Shown here: one piece after another, positions 5,523-10,355 of the stretch | Position numbering within the stretch: position 1 is the first letter of the stretch | How the letters are laid out: the number at the start of each line of letters is the position of its first letter | Assembly (NCBI GenBank): GCA_038254525.1 | Contig: JBBSGC010000069.1 | Span: forward strand, 1-10,355 | Source of the DNA: JBBSGC01 sp038254525 | GTDB taxonomy: Bacteria > Actinomycetota > Actinomycetes > Propionibacteriales > Nocardioidaceae | Direction: 5' to 3' | DNA length: 10,355 nucleotides | Program-made: the position numbers and the translations under genes | The notes under the pieces: model-generated | Database searches by the model: none | What the model saw: only the letters and a program-made list of their open reading frames with translations | Told to the model about the DNA's origin: nothing

Positions 5523-8354
5523 ATGGGCAGCACGTCGAGCAGCCAGGACAGCTTCGAAGCGGCCTCCCGCCTTGTGGTCGGAGACGAGGCGTACACGATC
5601 CACCGCCTCGACGCCGTGCACGGCCCGGGGCTCGACGTCGCGTCGCTGCCGTACAGCCTGAAGATCCTGCTGGAGAACCTGCTCCGCACCGAGGACGGCG
5701 CCGACATCGCCGCCGCTGACATCGAGGCACTGGCCGGCTGGGACCCCGGCGCGGAGCCCAGCAAGGAGATCCAGTTCACGCCGGCGCGGGTGATCATGCA
5801 GGACTTCACCGGGGTGCCGTGCGTGGTCGACCTGGCCACCATGCGTGAGGCGATGGCCGACCTGGGTGGCGACCCGACCAAGATCAACCCACTGGCGCCG
5901 GCCGAGATGGTCATCGACCACTCGGTGATCGCCGATGTGTTCGGCACGCCGGAGGCCTTCGAGCGCAACGTCGAGATCGAGTATGAGCGCAACCGCGAGC
6001 GCTACCAGTTCCTGCGCTGGGGGCAGAGCTCGTTCGCGGACTTCAAGGTCGTCCCGCCTGGAACCGGGATCGTGCACCAGGTCAACATCGAGCACCTGGC
6101 CCGAGTCGTCTTCACCCGCAACGGCATGGCCTATCCGGACACCTGCGTCGGCACCGACTCGCACACCACGATGGTCAACGGACTGGGGGTGGTCGGCTGG
6201 GGGGTCGGCGGGATCGAGGCCGAGGCGGCAATGCTCGGCCAGCCGGTGAGCATGCTGATCCCGCGGGTCATCGGGTTCAAGCTCTCCGGCGAACTGCCCG
6301 AGGGGGCCACCGCGACCGACCTGGTGCTCACGATCACCCAGATGCTCCGGCAGCACGGTGCGGTCGGGAAGTTCGTGGAGTTCTTCGGTCCCGGCGTCTC
6401 TGCCGTGCCGCTGGCCAACCGGGCAACGATCGGCAACATGAGCCCCGAGTATGGCTCCACGATCGCGGTGTTCCCCATCGACGCGGAGACGACCACGTAC
6501 CTGCGGCTCACGGGCCGACCCGAGTCGCAGATCGCTCTGGTCGAGGCGTACGCCAAGGAGCAGGGGCTGTGGCACGACCCGGCGGTCGAGCCGCGCTACT
6601 CGGAGTATCTCGAGCTCGACCTGGCCGGGGTAGTCCCGTCGATCGCCGGTCCGAAGCGCCCGCAGGACCGGGTCTCGTTGAGCGAGGCGAAGGCGGGCTT
6701 CCGGGCCGCGCTGGCCGACTACGTCGCCGCCGACGAGACGCCGGTCGTCGCAGGACACGGTGCGCGCCACGGCCTCGCGTCGGCGGTCGACGCCGGGTCG
6801 GCCGACTCGTTCCCGGCCTCCGACCCGCCTGCTGCGACCGATGACGACAACGGCGAGCCGAACGCGCCCGAGCACGCCGACGTCCGGCCGTCGCGCCGGA
6901 CGCCGGTGACGCTGGCCGACGGGACCCGGTTCGACATCGACCACGGGGCGGTGGCGATCGCGGCGATCACCTCGTGCACCAACACCTCGAACCCGTCGGT
7001 GATGCTCGGCGCGGCCCTGCTGGCCAAGAACGCCGTCGAGAAGGGCCTCACGAGCAAGCCGTGGGTCAAGACCACGCTGGCACCGGGCTCCAAGGTCGTG
7101 TCCGACTACTACGAGCGGGCCGGCCTGACGCCCTATCTCGACAAGCTCGGCTTCAACCTCGTCGGCTACGGCTGCACGACCTGCATCGGCAACTCCGGCC
7201 CGCTGATCCCCGAGGTGAGCAAGGCCGTCAACGACGCCGACCTGGCGGTCGTCTCGGTCCTGTCGGGCAACCGCAACTTCGAGGGCCGGATCAACCCGGA
7301 CGTCAAGATGAACTACCTCGCCTCACCACCACTGGTCGTGGCGTACGCCTTGACCGGCTCCATGGACGTGGACCTGCTAACCGAACCGCTCGGCACCGAC
7401 GTCGACGGCAACGCCGTGTTCCTACGCGACGTCTGGCCCAGCGCGGCCGCGATCGACGAGGTGATCGGACGCGCGATCGCCTCGGAGATGTTCACCGCCG
7501 ACTACGCCGACGTGTTCGCCGGCGACGAGCGATGGCAGTCGCTGCCCACGCCCGAGGGCGACACCTTTGCGTGGGACGACGGCTCGACGTATGTCCGCAA
7601 GCCGCCGTACTTCGACGGGATGCCCGCCGAGCCCGAGCCGGTCACCGACATCACCGGCGCCCGGGTGCTCGCCATGCTCGGCGACTCGGTGACCACCGAT
7701 CACATCTCCCCGGCCGGGTCGATCAAGAAGGACAGCCCGGCGGGGCGCTATCTCGCCGAGCACGGCGTCGAGCAGCGCGACTTCAACTCCTATGGATCCC
7801 GGCGCGGCAACCACGAGGTCATGATCCGCGGCACGTTCGCCAACATCCGGCTGCGCAACCAGCTGGCCCCCGGCACCGAGGGCGGCTTCACCCGCGACCT
7901 CACCCGGTCCGACGCGCCGGTGACCACGATCTACCAGGCGTCGCGGTCGTACGCGGAGGCCGGCACCCCGCTGGTGATCCTCGCCGGCAAGGAGTACGGC
8001 TCGGGCTCCTCGCGCGACTGGGCGGCCAAGGGGACCGCGCTGCTCGGTGTGCGCTGCGTCATCGCGGAGTCGTACGAGCGGATCCACCGCTCCAACCTGA
8101 TCGGCATGGGCGTGCTCCCGCTGCAGTATCCGCAGGGCGAGAACGCCGCGTCGCTCGGGCTGACCGGCGAAGAGGTCTTCGACGTCTCGGGCATCACCGC
8201 GCTCAACGACGGCGGTGCACCGCACACTGTGCGCGTGCGCGCGGGCGACGCCGAGTTCGACGTCGTGGTCCGGATCGACACCCCCGGCGAGGCCGCGTAC
8301 TACCGCAACGGCGGGATCATGCAGTACGTGCTGCGGTCGCTGCTGCGGAGCTGA
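5523..8354 (+). CDS. acnA: Aconitate hydratase (aconitase A)
   Basis: Converts citrate to isocitrate through cis-aconitate in the TCA cycle, in the cytoplasm, using a [4Fe-4S] cluster. The 943-residue protein has every hallmark: TDSHTTM (211-217), cluster cysteines Cys485 (SCTNTSNPS), Cys551 and Cys554 (GCTTCIGNSGP), NRNFEGR (583-589), and the C-terminal swivel domain with GDSVTTDHISPAG (720-732), NSYGSRRGNHEVM and GSGSSRDWAAKG (826-837). It is longer than the usual 890 or so residues because of an acidic, low-complexity insert at about 410-460 containing DSFPASDPP. The start at 5523 gives MGSTSSSQDSF, a normal actinobacterial N-terminus, and has a good ribosome binding site. A palindromic operator precedes it. 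It is monocistronic or followed by the DUF2277 gene, which has its own promoter 34 bases downstream. Confidence 0.98.
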   Translation: MGSTSSSQDSFEAASRLVVGDEAYTIHRLDAVHGPGLDVASLPYSLKILLENLLRTEDGADIAAADIEALAGWDPGAEPSKEIQFTPARVIMQDFTGVPCVVDLATMREAMADLGGDPTKINPLAPAEMVIDHSVIADVFGTPEAFERNVEIEYERNRERYQFLRWGQSSFADFKVVPPGTGIVHQVNIEHLARVVFTRNGMAYPDTCVGTDSHTTMVNGLGVVGWGVGGIEAEAAMLGQPVSMLIPRVIGFKLSGELPEGATATDLVLTITQMLRQHGAVGKFVEFFGPGVSAVPLANRATIGNMSPEYGSTIAVFPIDAETTTYLRLTGRPESQIALVEAYAKEQGLWHDPAVEPRYSEYLELDLAGVVPSIAGPKRPQDRVSLSEAKAGFRAALADYVAADETPVVAGHGARHGLASAVDAGSADSFPASDPPAATDDDNGEPNAPEHADVRPSRRTPVTLADGTRFDIDHGAVAIAAITSCTNTSNPSVMLGAALLAKNAVEKGLTSKPWVKTTLAPGSKVVSDYYERAGLTPYLDKLGFNLVGYGCTTCIGNSGPLIPEVSKAVNDADLAVVSVLSGNRNFEGRINPDVKMNYLASPPLVVAYALTGSMDVDLLTEPLGTDVDGNAVFLRDVWPSAAAIDEVIGRAIASEMFTADYADVFAGDERWQSLPTPEGDTFAWDDGSTYVRKPPYFDGMPAEPEPVTDITGARVLAMLGDSVTTDHISPAGSIKKDSPAGRYLAEHGVEQRDFNSYGSRRGNHEVMIRGTFANIRLRNQLAPGTEGGFTRDLTRSDAPVTTIYQASRSYAEAGTPLVILAGKEYGSGSSRDWAAKGTALLGVRCVIAESYERIHRSNLIGMGVLPLQYPQGENAASLGLTGEEVFDVSGITALNDGGAPHTVRVRAGDAEFDVVVRIDTPGEAAYYRNGGIMQYVLRSLLRS

Positions 8355-8387
8355 CTGTCCGGTCGGCCAGATGCGACACGACGGCGA

Positions 8388-8393
8388 TATCCT
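8388..8393 (+). promoter_or_regulatory. -10 element of the DUF2277 gene (leaderless)
   Basis: TATCCT lies six bases before the ATG at 8400, placing the transcription start at or beside the start codon. No Shine-Dalgarno sequence and no clear -35 are present. Confidence 0.55.
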
Positions 8394-8399
8394 CAGCGC

Positions 8400-8624
8400 A
8401 TGTGCCGAAGCATCAAGACTCTCCGCCCGCCGTACGCCGTCAACGTCACCGACGAGGAGGTGCGCGCGGCGGCTCTGCAGTACGTCCGCAAGGTGAGCGG
8501 TTTCCGGGCGCCGGCCGCTCGCAACGCCGAGGCCTTCGACGCGGCGGTGGCTGCGATCACCGCAGCGACCTGCGACCTGCTTGACCGCCTCGAGGTGCGG
8601 GCGACCCCCGCACGGTCGGCCTGA
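8400..8624 (+). CDS. DUF2277 domain-containing protein
   Basis: A 74-residue protein that matches the DUF2277 family along its length: it begins MCRSIKTLRPP and contains TDEEVRAAALQYVRKVSGF (17-35), the family signature. The rest (AFDAAVAAITAATCDLLDRL) is a predicted amphipathic helix. The function of the family is unknown to me; the invariant early Met-Cys-Arg suggests a possible role for Cys2. There is no signal peptide or membrane segment, so it is cytoplasmic. It lies 45 bp after aconitase with its own leaderless promoter. Other members are longer at the C-terminus; this one ends soon after the conserved block. Confidence 0.88.
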   Translation: MCRSIKTLRPPYAVNVTDEEVRAAALQYVRKVSGFRAPAARNAEAFDAAVAAITAATCDLLDRLEVRATPARSA

Positions 8625-8670
8625 CGCCACGGTCGACCCGCCACCTGCCGCGGTCGGTCGCCGGCGTCCG

Positions 8671-8676
8671 TAGCCT
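8671..8676 (+). promoter_or_regulatory. -10 element of the flavin-reductase-like gene (leaderless)
   Basis: TAGCCT is followed by six bases and then the GTG start at 8683, with no Shine-Dalgarno sequence. This spacing supports that GTG as both transcription and translation start. Confidence 0.55.
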
Positions 8677-8682
8677 GATGCG

Positions 8683-9297
8683 GTGACCATCCACTCCGAT
8701 CACCCGTTCGTGCCTCCGGAGGACCAGCGTGATCCGGCTCGGCGCTTCCGGGCCCGGCTGGGTGGCGCGGTCAGTCTTTGGACCTCGGGCGACGGGCCAA
8801 CGCGCGTTGGGTTGACGGTGTCCTCGCTGCTGGTCGCCGACGGCGAGCCCGCCCACGTGCTGGCGTTGGTCGATCCCGAGTCCGACCTGTGGGGCGAGCT
8901 CACGCAGCGCCAGACCGCCGTGGTTCAGCTGCTGGCCTGGCGGCATCGGGGCCTCGCCGATGGGTTCGCTGGCGTGGCCCCAGCGCCGGGTGGGGCTTTC
9001 CGGCTGGGGGAGTGGACCGCGAGCGGCTGGGGACCGGTGCTGCACGGCGTGTCGGCCTGGGCGGGGGTCCGGCTGTCGGCGGCGGTGCCGCGCGAGGTCG
9101 GCTGGTCGGTGCTCGTCGATGCCGTGATCGAGCACGTCGAGCTGTCCCCCGAGGGCGGGGCCGACGTTGCCGGCCTAGGCACTTCTGCTGCGGGCGGGGC
9201 CTCTGCTGAGGGTAGGGACGGCTCTGCTGGGGTTGGGGACGATTCGCCGCTGCTGCACCGCCGCGGCCGCTACACCCGCTTCCCCGCCGATCCGTGA
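8683..9297 (+). CDS. Flavin reductase-like FMN-binding protein
   Basis: A 204-residue cytoplasmic protein with the split-barrel flavin reductase fold. Recognisable stretches are GLTVSSLLVADGEPAHVLAL (43-62), the loop that binds flavin in this family, then VDPESDLW, VVQLLAWRHRGLADGFAG (80-97), and the ending PLLHRRGRYTRF (189-200). It probably reduces or binds FMN/FAD with NAD(P)H; substrate and partner oxygenase are not indicated by neighbours. Between about 157 and 187 an Ala/Gly/Ser/Asp-rich insert, encoded by an in-frame degenerate tandem repeat, interrupts the usual short link before the HRRGRY motif. The last codons and the TGA stop fall inside an intergenic repeat (9286-9329), so the true C-terminus may have been replaced. 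The GTG start follows a leaderless -10. Confidence 0.85.
   Translation: MTIHSDHPFVPPEDQRDPARRFRARLGGAVSLWTSGDGPTRVGLTVSSLLVADGEPAHVLALVDPESDLWGELTQRQTAVVQLLAWRHRGLADGFAGVAPAPGGAFRLGEWTASGWGPVLHGVSAWAGVRLSAAVPREVGWSVLVDAVIEHVELSPEGGADVAGLGTSAAGGASAEGRDGSAGVGDDSPLLHRRGRYTRFPADP
9184..9243 (+). repeat. In-frame degenerate tandem repeat within the flavin reductase gene
   Basis: Three copies of a TCTGCTG-nGGG-type unit begin at 9184, 9202 and 9223 (periods of 18 and 21 bases, both multiples of three). They encode Ser-Ala-x-Gly-rich stretches (SAAGGA, SAEGRDG, SAGVGDD). The reading frame is kept, so the insert can vary in length without breaking the protein. Confidence 0.55.
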
Positions 9298-9329
9298 GTT
9301 TCTGGCTGCCGATCCGTGAGTTTCCGGGC
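9286..9329 (-). repeat. Tandem pair of ~22-bp dispersed repeat, left copy
   Basis: Two adjacent 22-base units at 9286-9307 and 9308-9329 share GCCGATCCGTGAGTTTC at their start; on the minus strand the core reads GAAACTCACGGATCGGCAG. A third, decayed unit may begin at 9331. The same core occurs on the plus strand at 10041-10084. The first unit contains the stop codon of the flavin reductase gene. The remaining spacer to the Nudix gene (9330-9411) holds only its promoter. Confidence 0.75.
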
Positions 9330-9399
9330 TGCCGGACCATGGGTGATTGCACGCCCGTCGGCAATCTTGCCCACACGCAGTCTGTGCAGGGCCAGCGCC

Positions 9400-9405
9400 T
9401 ATGGT
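9400..9405 (+). promoter_or_regulatory. -10 element of the Nudix gene (leaderless)
   Basis: TATGGT is followed by six bases and GTG at 9412. This selects 9412 as the start over in-frame GTG codons further upstream, one of which lies inside the repeat array. Confidence 0.55.
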
Positions 9406-9411
9406 GCGGGC

Positions 9412-9894
9412 GTGGAGATCCCGTACGCCGAGTCGTACGCCGGGCGCCTGCGGCGCGCAACAGGCGACGCTCGTCTCATCATTCCCGGAGCTCGTGCGGT
9501 GATCCGCGACGACAACGAGAGCGTCCTCCTCGTACGCCGACGCGACAACGGTGAGTGGGTCATGCCAGCAGGACAGATGGAGATCGGTGAGTCGGTCTGG
9601 GACGTCCTCGTCCGTGAGGTGGCCGAGGAGACCGGCCTTCGCGTCGTTGCCGCGACTCTCATCGCCATCAACTCAGCGCCGCGTTACCACTTCACCAACG
9701 CCTTCGGCGGCAAGCACCAAATGCTGTCCTTTGTCTTTCGCGTGGATGAGTGGCTCGGCTACCTGTCGACGGAGACGAACGAGACGGTGGACGCTCGTTT
9801 CTTCCGTCGGGACAAGCTCCCTCCGGTGCACGAGGTCTATCAGGAGACACTTGCCGACCTGAATGGCTTCGACGGCAAGCCAATCCTCAAATAG
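9412..9894 (+). CDS. Nudix hydrolase
   Basis: A 160-residue Nudix-fold enzyme that hydrolyses nucleoside diphosphate-linked compounds. The Nudix box is complete: Gly54, Glu60, Arg68-Glu69, Glu72-Glu73, Gly75-Leu76 in the pattern G-x5-E-x7-RE-x2-EE-x-G-L, so metal binding and catalysis should be intact. It is preceded by NGEWVMPAGQ. The N-terminal segment (SYAGRLRRATGDARLIIPGARAVI) resembles Nudix proteins annotated as 8-oxo-dGTP or ADP-ribose pyrophosphatase-like, but the substrate cannot be read from sequence. GC content is lower than its neighbours: counted rows 9661-9780 and 9841-9900 give about 55-60 percent, against 78 percent in 9001-9060. With repeat pairs in opposite orientation on both sides, this suggests acquired DNA. 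After the TAG stop a GGGAG and ATG (9905) start only a nine-codon frame. Confidence 0.93.
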   Translation: MEIPYAESYAGRLRRATGDARLIIPGARAVIRDDNESVLLVRRRDNGEWVMPAGQMEIGESVWDVLVREVAEETGLRVVAATLIAINSAPRYHFTNAFGGKHQMLSFVFRVDEWLGYLSTETNETVDARFFRRDKLPPVHEVYQETLADLNGFDGKPILK

Positions 9895-10040
9895 GGAGAC
9901 CGACATGCGACCGAGGCCGGCTGGTCGCTGCTAGTCGGTGCTTCCAACGTCAGTCGAACTGTGACGGTGCCCGTGCGAATGCCCTGGTCCCTCAAGGCGC
10001 TGAAACGTCTCAAGTGCCGCATTGCCCAGGCAGAGCTGCG

Positions 10041-10084
10041 GTCGGGAACGCACGGATGGGCAGTCGGGAACTCACGGATGGGCA
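10041..10084 (+). repeat. Tandem pair of ~22-bp dispersed repeat, right copy (inverted relative to left)
   Basis: Units at 10041-10062 and 10063-10084 differ at one position (GTCGGGAAC[G/T]CACGGATGGGCA, given here with the variable base in brackets). The second unit shares ACTCACGGAT and the flanking GGCAG with the minus-strand reading of 9286-9329. Between the Nudix stop and this array (9895-10040) I see no supported gene. Confidence 0.75.
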
Positions 10085-10108
10085 GTGGCGGGTGGAGCGG
10101 TGGCGGGG

Positions 10109-10124
10109 TCGAACGCTTGTTCGA
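10109..10124. promoter_or_regulatory. LexA binding site (SOS box)
   Basis: TCGAACGCTTGTTCGA is a perfect match to the actinobacterial/Gram-positive LexA consensus TCGAAC-N4-GTTCGA, with both 6-base arms exact. It ends directly against the -10 hexamer of the next gene, so bound LexA would cover the promoter and repress it until DNA damage. It could also fold as a tetraloop hairpin, but the position upstream of the inferred transcription start makes a DNA operator the better reading. Confidence 0.88.
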
Positions 10125-10130
10125 TAGACT
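10125..10130 (+). promoter_or_regulatory. -10 element of the SOS-controlled gene (leaderless)
   Basis: TAGACT lies seven bases before the GTG at 10138 and immediately after the SOS box. Transcription should start at or next to the GTG. Confidence 0.65.
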
Positions 10131-10137
10131 GTCGAAG

Positions 10138-10355
10138 GTGGAGCAGCAAGCCGTACGCCCGCCGGGCTGGCCGGTCCAGGTGCTGCCGGCCGGCGTGCCC
10201 GGGTGGGAGGACACCGCGATGCGCTGGCTGCTCGACCTGTGCCCTCCGGAGTTCCGCGGGTATTCCGGCCTGCGGCGCTACCCGGCGGTGCTGGCCCGCT
10301 TCACCGCGTTGCACATCGAGGGGATGCAGATGGCGTCTCGGCGCGGGCTCGCCGA
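10138..10355 (+). CDS. Unrecognised protein under LexA control (5' part only)
   Basis: Seventy-two codons are visible before the window ends. The sequence begins VEQQAVRPPGWPVQVLPAG, then GWEDTAMRWLLDLCPPEFRG, then YPAVLARFTALHIEGMQMAS, and looks like a mostly helical soluble domain with no signal peptide. I recall similar hypothetical proteins in Nocardioides and related genera but no named domain or function. The start is chosen from the -10 hexamer at 10125-10130 and the adjoining SOS box; codon use from here is typical of the window (GC-rich third positions). Damage-inducible expression is the main clue to its role. The frame is also open upstream to the Nudix stop, but that stretch includes the repeats and operator and has no good start. 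Confidence 0.75.
   Translation, partial: MEQQAVRPPGWPVQVLPAGVPGWEDTAMRWLLDLCPPEFRGYSGLRRYPAVLARFTALHIEGMQMASRRGLA

Noticed and set aside
9905..9934. ATG with a GGGAG nearby just after the Nudix gene.
   Set aside because: The frame closes after nine codons; no evidence of a real peptide.
9286..10084. CRISPR array, because of short repeats with regular period.
   Set aside because: Units are directly tandem with no unique spacers, only two copies at each site, in opposite orientations, and no cas genes.
10109..10124. The TCGAAC/GTTCGA palindrome as an intrinsic terminator of the Nudix transcript.
   Set aside because: No U-run follows; it matches the LexA consensus exactly and abuts a promoter element.
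9895..10137. Frame open from just after the Nudix TAG stop through to the SOS-controlled gene, which could suggest stop readthrough or a longer gene.
   Set aside because: It passes through the tandem repeats, the LexA box and the -10 element, and has no supported start; open frames of this length are common by chance in high-GC DNA.

Overview
This window is high-GC DNA with genes on both strands and frequent GTG starts. It reads as a chromosomal segment of an actinobacterium. Gene content and protein wording suggest Nocardioides or another member of the Propionibacteriales; this is recalled similarity, not a search result.

Left part (1-4718): a potassium-homeostasis block. On the minus strand, two overlapping genes encode TrkA/RCK-type NAD-binding proteins resembling CeoB (650-1312) and CeoC (1-650, cut by the window edge). 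Divergent from them, on the plus strand, is a 697-residue 12-TM-type transporter (1423-3516). It would usually be labelled an APC amino-acid permease, but its sequence matches the KimA class of K+ importers. Its stop codon overlaps the start of a TrmA/RumA-family RNA m5U methyltransferase (3513-4718). The same order (methyltransferase, permease, ceoB, ceoC) is found in Mycobacterium tuberculosis around Rv2689c-Rv2692.

Middle (4731-8354): a small lipoprotein of unknown function on the minus strand converges on the methyltransferase. It is followed by a 345-bp divergent intergenic region with a perfect palindrome (TCTTGA-CA-TCAAGA) ahead of aconitase. The aconitase is complete (943 residues) and has an acidic inserted linker.

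Right part (8400-10355): four short plus-strand genes, each preceded by a -10-like TANNNT hexamer 6-7 bases before the start codon and with no Shine-Dalgarno sequence, which is the pattern of leaderless transcription. They are a DUF2277 protein, a flavin-reductase-like FMN-binding protein, a Nudix hydrolase of clearly lower GC, and the 5' end of an unrecognised gene with a perfect actinobacterial LexA (SOS) box directly on its promoter. The Nudix gene lies between two tandem pairs of a roughly 22-bp repeat in opposite orientations, and the left pair contributes the stop codon of the flavin reductase gene. The stretch 9895-10040 holds no gene I can support.

The most notable items are the SOS-controlled gene of unknown function at the right edge, the inverted repeat pairs around the compositionally different Nudix gene, and the pairing of CeoB/CeoC regulators with a KimA-like transporter with no TrkH/KtrB channel gene in view.
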